DNA of 64,000 bases from RBG-16-66-20 sp052386675 (GCA_052386675.1 JBQTJX010000002.1:62001-126000), one strand, 5' to 3'; shown: positions 16,631 to 24,613, numbered from the stretch's first letter. Notes: generated by a model from the letters alone, not told the origin. Program-made: numbers and translations.

Positions 16631-17512
16631 GTGACGCTGATCCTGCAGGAGTACCGCTTCCCGCTGCACCTGGAGCCGAAGCTCGAGAGCATCTGGGAGG
16701 TGTACAGCCGCGCCAAGACGGAGCGCTGGGACCCGTCGCGCTCGGTCGCCTGGGACCGGCTCGACGCCGGCGCCCTGCCTGCAGAGGCGCGCGAAGGCGC
16801 GCGCCTGGCCTGGAGCCACCGTGCCTGGTTGCTGTTCGGCCGGCTTTCCGAGACGCCCTCCCTGCTGGTGCGCTTTTGCCTGGAGCGCCAGCGCGAGAGC
16901 GATCCGAAGTATTTCCTCTCCCTGCGCGGTACCGACGAGGCCTGGCACCTGGACGTGTGCCACCGCGTCGCGGAGCGCCTGGGCGGCTTCATCACGGAGC
17001 CGGGCAACGCGGCCTACGCCGCGCGCTTCAACCAGACGCTGCACCGCGAAGTGCTGGACGCCGCGCTGGGCCTGGACGAGTACGTCGGCGCCTACGTTGC
17101 GCTGCGCGAGCATCTCGAGGCCGCGCTGCTCGCCGCCGCGCGCGCCGCGACGACGGAGCCGGTGCTGGCCTTGGCCCTCGAGCTGATGTTGCGCGACAAG
17201 CTGCGGCACGCGCAATTCGGCTGGCTGTACCTCGCCGAGCGGCGCGGGCAGCTGGATGACGGCGCGCGCGCCGCGATCGCACGCCGGGCGGCCGAGATGC
17301 TGGATCGCTTCTACGCCGGCGGCCTGATGGTCCCGGGCTTCGCGCCGGATATCGCCGGCGATGTCGCCGCGGCGCAGGAGGCGGCGGCCGCGGCCGGGCT
17401 TGGCGTGGCGGCGTTCGGCACGCAGCGCCAGGCGCTGCGCGGCGCGCTCGAGGACGCGCGCAAGCGGTTTGCCGCGCTGGGCGTGGAAGCGAAGGCGCTC
17501 GCGCTGCCCTAA
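16631..17512 (+). CDS. Ferritin-like diiron protein paralog lacking one iron ligand
   Basis: This 293-residue paralog of the preceding protein shares YRFPLHLEPKLESIWEVYSR, RWDPSRSVAWDRLD and AERLGGFI. Three ligand positions survive: Glu74 (RLSETPSL), Glu103-His106 (DEAWHLDVC) and Glu150 (LDEYVGAY). At the fourth, the expected ExxH reads DKLRH, so Lys190 replaces the glutamate. The sequence there is GACAAGCTGCGGCAC, so it is not a reading-frame artefact. A degenerate, structural or heterodimer subunit, or an altered metal site, is likely. The start is GTG, 15 bases after the first gene's stop; the stop overlaps the convergent lyase stop. Confidence 0.8.
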   Translation: MTLILQEYRFPLHLEPKLESIWEVYSRAKTERWDPSRSVAWDRLDAGALPAEAREGARLAWSHRAWLLFGRLSETPSLLVRFCLERQRESDPKYFLSLRGTDEAWHLDVCHRVAERLGGFITEPGNAAYAARFNQTLHREVLDAALGLDEYVGAYVALREHLEAALLAAARAATTEPVLALALELMLRDKLRHAQFGWLYLAERRGQLDDGARAAIARRAAEMLDRFYAGGLMVPGFAPDIAGDVAAAQEAAAAAGLGVAAFGTQRQALRGALEDARKRFAALGVEAKALALP

Positions 17513-18363
17513 CCCTGCCCCAGCACGCGCCGCGCTGCGCGCAGATGCGGCCGGTCGATCATCTTTCCTTCCAGGCGGAACGTGCCGAGGTTCGGGTTGG
17601 CGTCGAATGCGGCGACGATGCGCCGCGCCCATTCCAGCTCCGCTGCGGAAGGGCTGAACGCGGCATGAATCGGGCCGATGTGCTTCGGGTGTATCGCCAT
17701 CTTGCCCACGAAGCCGTCGCGGCGCGCCTCGAGGGATTCCGCGGCAACCACGGCGTCGTTCTCCAGGTCCACGCAGACGGTGTCGATCGCCCGCACGCCC
17801 GCCGCCGCGGCGCCGAACAGGCAAAGCGACCGCGCGACGCGGAACGGTTCCGTATAGCGGTCCCCGACGCGGTTGACCACGGTGCCCAGGTCCGCCGCGA
17901 GGTCCTCCGCGCCCCAGGTGAGCCCCCACAGGCGCGGGCTGGAGCCGGCATAGGTCCCGAGCCCGAACATGGCCGCGCCAAGCTCGGTGGCGATCGGCAG
18001 GATCCGAGTCACGCCCACGGCTGTGCCAGCGGCAGCTTCATGCCGGTCAAGCATCGCCGCGAGGCGCTTCACGTCCTCCCCGCCGCGCGATTTCGGCAGC
18101 ATCACGCCAAACGGCCGGCCGCCGGTCACCGCGGCAAGATCGGCCTCCGTCCAGTCCGTGTCGAGCGGATTCACGCGCACCCAGAGCTGCTTGCCGGGGG
18201 CGCCCCTGGCCAGCATGTCCCGGACCGTGACGCGCGCATCCGCCTTCGCATCCGGAACCACCGAATCCTCCAGGTCCAGCACCAGCGCATCGGCGTCGCC
18301 GGCCGCCGCGCGCTCGAACTTGCGCGGGCTGTCGCCCGGGACAAACAACATGGAACGCGTCAC
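17509..18363 (-). CDS. HpcH/HpaI-type aldolase, CitE-like acyl-CoA lyase
   Basis: This 284-residue enzyme belongs to the CitE/malyl-CoA lyase group, which cleaves or forms beta-hydroxyacyl-CoA esters with magnesium. Visible are the N-terminal SMLFVPGDSPRKFERAAAG and LVLDLEDSV, the substrate arginine in VRVNPLDTDW and the acidic PKSRGGEDV. The GTG at 18363 is chosen because it overlaps the MaoC stop (GTGA) and leaves the family N-terminus; an open frame extends 14 codons upstream. With the CoA-transferase and MaoC hydratases of the same run, it fits a citramalyl-CoA or malyl-CoA lyase role (inference). Confidence 0.87.
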   Translation of the reverse strand: MTRSMLFVPGDSPRKFERAAAGDADALVLDLEDSVVPDAKADARVTVRDMLARGAPGKQLWVRVNPLDTDWTEADLAAVTGGRPFGVMLPKSRGGEDVKRLAAMLDRHEAAAGTAVGVTRILPIATELGAAMFGLGTYAGSSPRLWGLTWGAEDLAADLGTVVNRVGDRYTEPFRVARSLCLFGAAAAGVRAIDTVCVDLENDAVVAAESLEARRDGFVGKMAIHPKHIGPIHAAFSPSAAELEWARRIVAAFDANPNLGTFRLEGKMIDRPHLRAARRVLGQG

Positions 18364-18812
18364 GCCGGCTTCATTTTCATCAGGCCGGTGCGCATCACGT
18401 AGCAAACCTCCTGGTCGCGCTGGTTGAAGCCGGAATGCTCGAAGGTGACAATGCCTTCATTCGGCCGGGACTTGCTCACGCGCTTGTCCTTGATGCGTGT
18501 CAGCACGTGGATGGTGTCGCCGTGGAACACCGGGTTCCTGAAGCGGATGTCGGTCATGCCCAGGTTGCCCAGCGTCGTGCCCAGCGTGGTGTCGGCAACG
18601 GTGACCCCGATCACCAGCCCGAGCGTGAACAGGCTGTTGACGATGCGCTGGCCGTACTGCGTGCCCTTGGAGAATTCCTCGTCCAGGTGCAGCGGCTGCG
18701 GGTTGTGCGTCATGGCGCAGAACAGGACGTTGTCCATCTCGGTCACGGTGCGCGTAAGCGGATGCCTGAACTCCATCCCGATGGTGAATTCCTCGTAGTA
18801 CAGGCCGGCCAT
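18360..18812 (-). CDS. MaoC-family (R)-specific enoyl-CoA hydratase/dehydratase
   Basis: This 150-residue hot-dog-fold protein has the hydratase signature in modified form, MTHNPQPLHLDEEF, where the His/Asp pair is kept. The second landmark GLVIGVTVADTTLG follows. MaoC proteins hydrate enoyl-CoA esters, and those related to mesaconyl-C4-CoA or itaconyl-CoA hydratases often lie beside CitE-like lyases. That is the arrangement here, with a four-base GTGA overlap. It starts 12 bases after the SDR stop. A second MaoC gene lies at 21069, so the two may act on different esters or form a heteromer. Confidence 0.88.
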   Translation of the reverse strand: MAGLYYEEFTIGMEFRHPLTRTVTEMDNVLFCAMTHNPQPLHLDEEFSKGTQYGQRIVNSLFTLGLVIGVTVADTTLGTTLGNLGMTDIRFRNPVFHGDTIHVLTRIKDKRVSKSRPNEGIVTFEHSGFNQRDQEVCYVMRTGLMKMKPA

Positions 18813-18824
18813 GCGTTCCCCCTG

Positions 18825-19598
18825 TTATCCGCGGGCGTCGCTGACGCCGCCATCCACGATGAGCGTCGAGCCCACCACGTAATCCCCTGCCCTCGAAGCG
18901 AGGTAGATCGCCGCGCCCGCCATGTCCTCGTCGCGGCCGATGCGCTTGGCCGGAATTCGCTTCGCCACCGCCTCGCCCTGGTCGCGCGCGGTCGTATTCA
19001 TGTCGGAAGCGAAGGCCCCGGGCGCGATCGCCGAGACCACGATGTGGTCCTCGATCAGGCGCAGCGCCATGCGTCGCGTGAGGTGGATCAGCCCTGCCTT
19101 GCTCGCCGCGTACGAATAGGTTTCCTGCGGATTGACGGAAACGCCGTCGATGGAGGCGATGTTGATCACCTTCGCCGGGCGCTCCTTCGAGGCCGCGGCG
19201 CGCAGCGAACCCGCCAGCGCCTGCGTCAGGAAGAACGGCGACTTCAGGTTCAGGTCCAGCACCTTGTCCCAGCCTTTCTCCGGGAACTGGTCGAACTTCT
19301 CCAGCCACGCGGCGCCGGCGTTGTTGACCAGGATATCCAGCTTCGGCTCGTGCGCGGCGTAGGCCTTGGCGAGCGCCTGCGCGCCCGCGACCGTCGAGGT
19401 GTCCACCGGCAGCGCGACGCAGACGCCGCCGCCTTTGGACAATTCAGCCGCGGTCTTCTCGCACACCTCGGCCTTGCGCGCGGTGATGTAGACCTTCGCG
19501 CCCTGCGCAATGAAGCCGGCGGCGATCATGCGGCCGATGCCGCGAGAGCCGCCGGTGACGAGCGCGACGCGGCCGGCGAGGGAGAACAGATCCGTCAT
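18825..19598 (-). CDS. SDR-family NAD(P)-dependent oxidoreductase
   Basis: This 257-residue classical short-chain dehydrogenase has TGGSRGIGRM at the cofactor site, NNAGAAW, the catalytic serine region NIASIDG and YSYAASKAG (YxxxK). It probably oxidises a hydroxyacyl or alcohol intermediate. The start codon overlaps the NTF2-like gene stop (ATGA). The substrate is not predictable from sequence, but the MaoC hydratase next door suggests a 3-hydroxyacyl compound (inference). Confidence 0.92.
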   Translation of the reverse strand: MTDLFSLAGRVALVTGGSRGIGRMIAAGFIAQGAKVYITARKAEVCEKTAAELSKGGGVCVALPVDTSTVAGAQALAKAYAAHEPKLDILVNNAGAAWLEKFDQFPEKGWDKVLDLNLKSPFFLTQALAGSLRAAASKERPAKVINIASIDGVSVNPQETYSYAASKAGLIHLTRRMALRLIEDHIVVSAIAPGAFASDMNTTARDQGEAVAKRIPAKRIGRDEDMAGAAIYLASRAGDYVVGSTLIVDGGVSDARG

Positions 19599-20119
19599 TT
19601 GCGCGCCTTCCTTTCGGCCCTATGGGGCATGCTGCGGATGGCCGCGATGCGCCAGCGCCCATTGTCGCGCTTGACGACGAACGCCATGATGCCGCGCCGG
19701 ATGGGGGCCACCTTGCCACCCTTCATATCGTAGGACACGTCCGCCAGCGCAACGTCGTCGCTCAGCATGCGCACATGGGTGACCTGCGTATGGGTGACCG
19801 CTCCGGCGAGCGCGCCGGAATGCTGTTCGGCGTACAGCGCCAGGAACGCATCGCGCCCGCGCGCCGCGCGTCCGGTGGCGCTGACGATGTCGGCGTCCTC
19901 GGTGAGCAGCTCGCGATAGGCGGCCACGTCGCCGCCATTCCAGGCCGCTTCACGTGCCGCGACCAGGGCGGTGATCGCCTTCTCGTCCGCGCCAAAGCGC
20001 CTGAGCCAACCGGCGAGCGCGGCGTCCTTGCCATAGCGATCCGGGTGGCGGGTCTTGCGCAACCCATCGATGGCATTGGCGGCCTTCAGCCGCGCGAGGT
20101 CGGTGCGTTTCCAGGTCAC
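19595..20119 (-). CDS. NTF2/SnoaL-like small protein
   Basis: This 174-residue protein has a C-terminal cone-barrel domain typical of DUF4440/SnoaL proteins: AAWNGGDVAAYRELLTEDAD, then RGRDAFLALYAEQ, then DVALADVSYDM. Members are isomerases, cyclases, dehydratases or binding proteins. The GTG at 20119 (MTWKRTD) is chosen because the upstream open frame runs through a palindrome and lacks another good start. It heads the lower half of the minus-strand catabolic run, 57 bases after the palindrome at 20175-20198. Function unknown. Confidence 0.72.
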   Translation of the reverse strand: MTWKRTDLARLKAANAIDGLRKTRHPDRYGKDAALAGWLRRFGADEKAITALVAAREAAWNGGDVAAYRELLTEDADIVSATGRAARGRDAFLALYAEQHSGALAGAVTHTQVTHVRMLSDDVALADVSYDMKGGKVAPIRRGIMAFVVKRDNGRWRIAAIRSMPHRAERKARK

Positions 20120-20174
20120 GGGCGGGATTCTACTTCCATGGCCCGCGCGCCCCGCCACGTCCCCGGGAGCCGCA

Positions 20175-20198
20175 AAATGTGCACGATCGTACACATTT
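20175..20198. repeat. 24-bp palindrome, copy 1
   Basis: The core 20177-20196 reads ATGTGCACGATCGTACACAT, centred on CGATCG, with AAA/TTT flanks extending the symmetry to 24 bases with one mismatched pair. It lies 21 bases after the IclR stop and 56 bases before the NTF2-like start. A near-identical copy is at 25865-25884, also just after a stop codon. It can fold as a stem with a GATC loop, or serve as a two-fold protein site. Terminator, operator or dispersed repeat are all open. Confidence 0.7.
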
Positions 20199-20219
20199 GC
20201 CCCGCTCACCGGAGTCGAA

Positions 20220-21050
20220 TCAGCGGCGCCTGACCGGCGCCGCGCGCATGGCACCGCCCGCCAGCACCGGCGCCAGCCTGCGCGCCACGTCTTTCAAGGC
20301 CTGCCCCGCCTCACGCCGCAGCTTGTCGGTGTTGAGCACCGAGGTGAGGCAGCTGACGTAGATGACGTAGAGCTTGCTCTCGTCCAGCCCGGAGGCGTGC
20401 CCGCCGATCGGCAGCGACACGGTGCACAGGCCGTTGAAGAAGGTGTCCACGTTAAGGATGGCGCCGGTGCGGGCATATTCCTCGAGTGCCTTGCGGAACG
20501 GCCGCTCGGCGCGGCGCCACAGGTCCGGTTCCCTCCTGCGGATGTCCGCGACGAGCGCCTCGCGCCGCGGCTCGTCCAGCCCGGCGAGGTAGGCCCAGCC
20601 CACGCCGCTGTGCGCAATGGGGATGGTGGAGCCGGCGCGCAGCGTGACGTTCAGGTAGGCGTTCTTGCCCTCGCAGCGCAGCAGGAACAGCATCGCGTTC
20701 CGGTCCCGCGTTACCAGCCCGGTGGCGCCCATGAACTTGTCCGCGATCGCCTCCAGCTGAGGCCGCACCAACTCGCCCAGGTCCAGCGTGCTGAGCGCGG
20801 CGTAGCCCAGCGTCAGCACCGCGAGGCCGGGGCGGAAGCGCGACCCGTCGCCTTCGGCCACCAGGTAGCCCTCGCGCTCCAGCGTCCGGCACAGGCGCCA
20901 GACGGTCGGCTGGGGCAGACCGGTCAGGCGCGCGATTTCACTCGAGCCTAGGGATTTGCGCGCGTAGTCGAAGCAGCGCAGCACCTCCAGGCCGCGCAGC
21001 AGCGCGGTCACGGTCGGTTGGGAGCTGCGGGCTTCCGCGGGTTTCGCCAT
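20220..21050 (-). CDS. IclR-family transcriptional regulator
   Basis: This 276-residue regulator has an N-terminal winged helix (SSEIARLTGLPQPTVWRLCR) and a GAF-like effector domain (LRAGSTIPIAHSGVGWAYL, then the C-terminal VSLPIGGH region). It lies inside the CoA-transferase/MaoC/lyase run, 18 bases after a MaoC gene. TGAAT-N5-ATTCA elements in the divergent promoter at 23717-23782 and a variant just upstream of its own start are candidate binding sites, so it probably controls this run and itself. Confidence 0.93.
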   Translation of the reverse strand: MAKPAEARSSQPTVTALLRGLEVLRCFDYARKSLGSSEIARLTGLPQPTVWRLCRTLEREGYLVAEGDGSRFRPGLAVLTLGYAALSTLDLGELVRPQLEAIADKFMGATGLVTRDRNAMLFLLRCEGKNAYLNVTLRAGSTIPIAHSGVGWAYLAGLDEPRREALVADIRRREPDLWRRAERPFRKALEEYARTGAILNVDTFFNGLCTVSLPIGGHASGLDESKLYVIYVSCLTSVLNTDKLRREAGQALKDVARRLAPVLAGGAMRAAPVRRR

Positions 21051-21056
21051 GACGAA

Positions 21057-21071
21057 TGAATAGTCTACTCA
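21057..21071. promoter_or_regulatory. Possible IclR autoregulatory half-matched operator
   Basis: TGAAT-N5-ACTCA has the same spacing as the two elements at 23717-23729 and 23768-23782, with one mismatch in the right arm. It lies 7-21 bases upstream of the IclR ATG and overlaps the MaoC stop codon. Because it also covers the ribosome-binding zone, coincidence is possible. Confidence 0.3.
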
Positions 21072-21515
21072 TCTGGGACGGGTACGGACGATCGCCACGC
21101 TGCGCGAACGGTAGACCAGCGCGCCATCCTGGTTGGACAGCGTGGCGGTGTTGGTGACGAAGCCCATCTCCGGTTTTGTCCTGGAGGCACGCACCGCGTT
21201 CACCTCGACGCGGCCGCTCAGCTCGTCCCCCGGCCGTACCGGCAGCAACCACTCCAGCTTCTCGATCCCGGGGGAACCCAGGCTGGTCTCGACGCAGATG
21301 AAGCTTTCATTCAGCATCCGCATCATCACCAGCGCGGTCAGCCAGCCGCTCGAGGTCAGGCCGCCATAGGGGCTCCTGGCGGCCGCCTCGCGGTCGGTGT
21401 GGAAGGGCAGCGGGTCGTACTTCGAAGCGAACTCGATGATCTCCGCCTCCTCCAGCCGGCGGCTGCCGAGTTCGTGGACCTCTCCTTCCCGGTAGTCCTC
21501 GAAATAGCGCGGCAA
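21069..21515 (-). CDS. MaoC-family acyl dehydratase, second copy
   Basis: This 148-residue hot-dog-fold protein has the hydratase catalytic pattern YDPLPFHTDREAA with intact Asp and His, and the supporting segment VRPGDELSGRVEV. It uses a TTG start (MPRYFEDYREGE) two bases after the CoA-transferase stop, with no better start in frame. It differs clearly from the MaoC at 18360. Next to a CoA-transferase it likely hydrates the unsaturated CoA ester produced there (inference). Confidence 0.87.
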   Translation of the reverse strand: MPRYFEDYREGEVHELGSRRLEEAEIIEFASKYDPLPFHTDREAAARSPYGGLTSSGWLTALVMMRMLNESFICVETSLGSPGIEKLEWLLPVRPGDELSGRVEVNAVRASRTKPEMGFVTNTATLSNQDGALVYRSRSVAIVRTRPR

Positions 21516-21517
21516 GC

Positions 21518-22696
21518 TCAGACCACGCGCTTCGCCCGGAGCCCCGCGATTGCGGCCGCGTCCAGGCCGAGCTCGCCCAGGATCTCGTCGGTGTGGTCGC
21601 CCTGCTCCGGCGCCGCGCTCTCCAGGCGGCTGGGCGTGCGCGACAGGCTCACCGGCTGGCCCACCAGTTCCATGCGCCCCAGGCTCGGGTGCGTCACCGC
21701 CTGCGCCATGCCCAGGTGCCTGACCTGCGGGTCGGCGAACACTTCATCGATGCGGTAGATCGGGCCGCAGGGCACGCCTCCGGCCTCGTCCAGCGCCTTG
21801 ATCCAGGCCGAGGAGGGCCGCGTGCGCGTGATCGCCGCGATGGCGGCGTTCAGGGGCCCGCGGTTGGCCAGGCGCAGCTTGTCGTCGGCAAAGCGCGGAT
21901 CGGCCGCGAGGTCGGGTGCCTGCAGCGCCCGGCACAGGCGCGCGAACATCTGGTCGCCGACCGAGGCGATGTTGATGTGGCCATCGGCGGTCGGGAACAC
22001 GCCGGTGGGCGCGGTGGTCGGGTGGTCGTTGCCGGCCTGTCCCGGGACCTCCTTCTCGATCAGCCAACGCGCGGCCTGGAAATCGAGCAGCGAAATCTGC
22101 GCCTGCAACAGCGAGGTCTGCACCCACTGCCCCTTGCCCGAGACCTCGCGCTCCAGCAGCGCGATGAAGATGCCCACCGCGCAGAAGATGCCCGAGGCGA
22201 GGTCGGCGATCGCGGTGCCCGCGCGCACCGGCCCCTGGCCAGGCAGGCCAGTGATGGACATCAGCCCGCCCATGCCCTGCGCAATCTGGTCCATGCCGGC
22301 GCGGTTGGCGTAGGGGCCGTCCTGCCCGAATCCGGAGATGCTGGCGTAGACGATCCGCGGGTTGATCGCTGACAGCGCCTCGTAGTCGATGCCCAGGCGC
22401 CGCTTCACGTCCGGGCGGAAATTCTCGACCACGACGTCCGCGGTCTTCGCCAGGTCCAGCAGCAGGCCGCGCCCCTGCGGATCCTTCAGGTTGATGGCGA
22501 TGCTGCGCTTGTTGCGGTGCAGGTTCTGGAAATCCGCGCCGTGGCGGCCCATGCCGCCCAGCACGCCGCCGGCATCGTCGGGCGATTCCACCTTGATCAC
22601 CTGCGCGCCCCAGTCGGCGAACTGGCGCACCGCGGTCGGACCGGCCCGCACCCGCGACAGGTCGAGCACCTTGAAGCGGGAGAGCGGCCCGGACAC
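21518..22696 (-). CDS. CaiB/BaiF (class III) CoA-transferase
   Basis: This 392-residue enzyme transfers CoA between carboxylates. The N-terminal LSRVRAGPTAVRQFADWGAQ and KVESPD match the family, and the catalytic aspartate is visible in NRAGMDQIAQGMGGLM. VRAGTAIADLASGIF follows as in formyl-CoA and succinyl-CoA transferases. It lies three bases after a Bug receptor and two before a MaoC hydratase, so it should activate the acid that the receptor captures. With the CitE-like lyase, itaconate, mesaconate or a methylsuccinate derivative are candidates. Confidence 0.94.
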   Translation of the reverse strand: MSGPLSRFKVLDLSRVRAGPTAVRQFADWGAQVIKVESPDDAGGVLGGMGRHGADFQNLHRNKRSIAINLKDPQGRGLLLDLAKTADVVVENFRPDVKRRLGIDYEALSAINPRIVYASISGFGQDGPYANRAGMDQIAQGMGGLMSITGLPGQGPVRAGTAIADLASGIFCAVGIFIALLEREVSGKGQWVQTSLLQAQISLLDFQAARWLIEKEVPGQAGNDHPTTAPTGVFPTADGHINIASVGDQMFARLCRALQAPDLAADPRFADDKLRLANRGPLNAAIAAITRTRPSSAWIKALDEAGGVPCGPIYRIDEVFADPQVRHLGMAQAVTHPSLGRMELVGQPVSLSRTPSRLESAAPEQGDHTDEILGELGLDAAAIAGLRAKRVV

Positions 22697-22699
22697 GTT

Positions 22700-23683
22700 C
22701 TATTGCGCCGTGATTCCGGCGTCCGTCACCACCTTGCGCATGCGCTCGCTGTCCTCGCGCATGATGCGGCCCATTTCCTCGGGCGTGCTGGTGCTCACCT
22801 GACCGCCGCGCGCCTCCATGGCTTTCAGCATGTCCGCGGATTTCATGCCTCGCACGATGTGCTCGTTCAAGGTGGCGATGGTTTCCCTGGGCATCCCCGC
22901 TGGCCCGACCACGCCGAACCAGACCGAGGCCTCGAACCCGGGCAGGGTGCGGTTGAGCGGCGGCAGCTCCGGCATCTGCGGCGAAGCCACGGGCGTGGTG
23001 ACGCCCAGCGCGCGCAGCTGCCCGGACTTGATGTAGGGCATCGCTGCAGGAAGGTTCTCGAACGCGAGCTGCACCTGCCCCGCGACCAGCGCCTGCATGG
23101 CGGGCCCGGCGCCCTTGAAAGGCACGTGCGTCATCTTCAGGCTGGCCATGATGGCCAGCATCTCGCCCTGCAGGTGGCTGCTGGAGCCCATGCCCACGGA
23201 GGCGAAGTTCATCGCGCCGGGCTTGCCGCGCACGAACTCGATCAGTTCCTGCGCCGACTTCGCCGGCACCGAGGGATGCACCAGCAGCACGTTGGGCACC
23301 ACCAGCGCGATGGACAGGGGCTGCAGGTCCTTGATCGGGTCGAAGGGCATGCCCTTCATCAGCCACTGGTTGGTGGTAACCACGCTGGCGGGAAGCAGCG
23401 TGATGGTGTGGCCGTCGGGCTTGGCGCGCGCCACCGCGGCGGTGCCGATGGAGCCGTTGGCGCCGGGCCGGTTCTCCACCACCACCGGCGTGCCGAGGGT
23501 CTCGGCCATGCGCGTCGCGAGCAGGCGCGCGAGCAGGTCGCTCAGGCCGCCGGGCGGATAGGACACCACCATGGTGATCGGGCCGGCGGGGAACTTCTGC
23601 GCCAGTGCCGGCGAGGCGAAGGCGGCCACAAACGTGGATGCGAGCAGCAGCAGCGCGGCGGTTCTCTTGGCGAATCTCTTCAT
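22700..23683 (-). CDS. Bug-family tripartite tricarboxylate transporter receptor
   Basis: This 327-residue periplasmic receptor has a long signal peptide (positively charged MKRFAKR, then a leucine/alanine core ending SPALAQ), the entry motif ITMVVSYPPGGLSDLLAR, the loop NRPGANGSIGTAAVARAKPDGH and THVPFKGAGPAMQAL. It is the promoter-proximal gene of the CoA-transferase/MaoC/IclR/lyase run and starts 117 bases from the divergent alpha/beta hydrolase. No permease partner is encoded nearby. Confidence 0.94.
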   Translation of the reverse strand: MKRFAKRTAALLLLASTFVAAFASPALAQKFPAGPITMVVSYPPGGLSDLLARLLATRMAETLGTPVVVENRPGANGSIGTAAVARAKPDGHTITLLPASVVTTNQWLMKGMPFDPIKDLQPLSIALVVPNVLLVHPSVPAKSAQELIEFVRGKPGAMNFASVGMGSSSHLQGEMLAIMASLKMTHVPFKGAGPAMQALVAGQVQLAFENLPAAMPYIKSGQLRALGVTTPVASPQMPELPPLNRTLPGFEASVWFGVVGPAGMPRETIATLNEHIVRGMKSADMLKAMEARGGQVSTSTPEEMGRIMREDSERMRKVVTDAGITAQ

Positions 23684-23716
23684 TGGATTCCCTCTCCCGT
23701 GGGTAATTCATCTAGA

Positions 23717-23729
23717 GAATTGAACATTC
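23717..23729. promoter_or_regulatory. Candidate IclR operator, copy A
   Basis: GAAT-TGAAC-ATTC is a four-base inverted repeat with a five-base spacer. It lies in the divergent promoter gap, 34 bases upstream of the Bug receptor start. The centre is 52 bases, about five helical turns, from the second copy at 23768-23782, which suits binding of two dimers on one DNA face. Assignment to the IclR protein at 20220-21050 is inferred. Confidence 0.4.
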
Positions 23730-23767
23730 ACCATGCTTGCATTGCATTATTTTTCCAGTCAAGATTT

Positions 23768-23782
23768 TGAATCAACTATTCA
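23768..23782. promoter_or_regulatory. Candidate IclR operator, copy B
   Basis: TGAATCAACTATTCA is a perfect five-base inverted repeat with a five-base spacer, 18 bases upstream of the alpha/beta hydrolase start. It shares arms and spacing with copy A and with the variant before the IclR gene. The position would let the regulator affect both divergent operons. Confidence 0.45.
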
Positions 23783-23800
23783 CATAGCGAGTAACTGACC

Positions 23801-24613
23801 TTGATCCAGTACCCGATCCAGATCGACGGCATCGCCACCCGCGTGCTCGAGTCCGGCGTATCCAACGCTGCAGGCCCCGTCGTCGTGCTGGTGCACGGCA
23901 CCGGCGGCCGCGCCGACCGCTGGATCCGCAACCTGGACGCGCTCGCCGCCGCGGGCTTCCACGCCTATGCCTTCGACCTGCCCGGCCACGGCTTCGCCGC
24001 CAAGGGCGCCGGCGTCGAGTGCTCGGTGCCGGCCTACCGCAGGCTGCTGGCCGGCTTCATGGACCATATCGGCGCAAGGGAGGCCACCGTCGTCGGCACG
24101 TCCCTGGGCGGCCATGTCGCGGCTTCCTACGCGGTGGAAAACCCGCAGCGCGTGAAGTCGGTGGCGCTGGTGGGCAGCATGGGCCTCTTGCCCATCGGCG
24201 CAGAGGCGCGCGGCCGCATCCAGGCCGGCGCCAACAACCAGACACGCGAGGGCGTGGCGACGAAATTCACGCGCATCATCTTCGACCAGGCGCTGGTGAC
24301 CCCGGAAATGGTCGCCGAGGAGTACCTGGTGAACAACTCCCCTGGCGCGAAGGAATCCTTCGCCGCGCTGGGCAGGTACATCGCCGACAAGCTGGACGAC
24401 GAGGTCGTGGGCGAGCAGTTGGCGAAACTGGGCAAGCCGGTGTTGCTCGTATGGGGCGACCAGGACAAGACGGTCGCGATGTCGGTGGGCGAAGCGGCGG
24501 CCAAGCTGATTCCGGGGAGCCGCTTCGTGCTCATCCCGGGCGCGGCGCATACCGCGTACTACGAGAAGCCCGAAATGTTCAACGACGCGCTGCTCGGCTT
24601 CCTGCGTGGCTGA
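23801..24613 (+). CDS. Alpha/beta-fold hydrolase
   Basis: This 270-residue hydrolase has the oxyanion segment LVHGTGGRADRW, nucleophile elbow VVGTSLGGHVAASYA, the acid in LVWGDQDKTVAM and the histidine in IPGAAHTAYY, so the catalytic triad is complete. Relatives cleave esters, meta-cleavage products or lactones. The TTG at 23801 is the only reasonable start, since a TGA lies in frame six bases before it. It overlaps the amidohydrolase gene by eight bases if that gene uses GTG at 24606. Confidence 0.88.
   Translation: MIQYPIQIDGIATRVLESGVSNAAGPVVVLVHGTGGRADRWIRNLDALAAAGFHAYAFDLPGHGFAAKGAGVECSVPAYRRLLAGFMDHIGAREATVVGTSLGGHVAASYAVENPQRVKSVALVGSMGLLPIGAEARGRIQAGANNQTREGVATKFTRIIFDQALVTPEMVAEEYLVNNSPGAKESFAALGRYIADKLDDEVVGEQLAKLGKPVLLVWGDQDKTVAMSVGEAAAKLIPGSRFVLIPGAAHTAYYEKPEMFNDALLGFLRG

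Noticed and set aside
15584..17929. 781-codon minus-strand open frame opposite the diiron genes
   Set aside because: It lies antisense to two genes with recognisable ligand motifs, and its composition is the Arg/Gly/Ala-rich shadow expected in GC-rich DNA.
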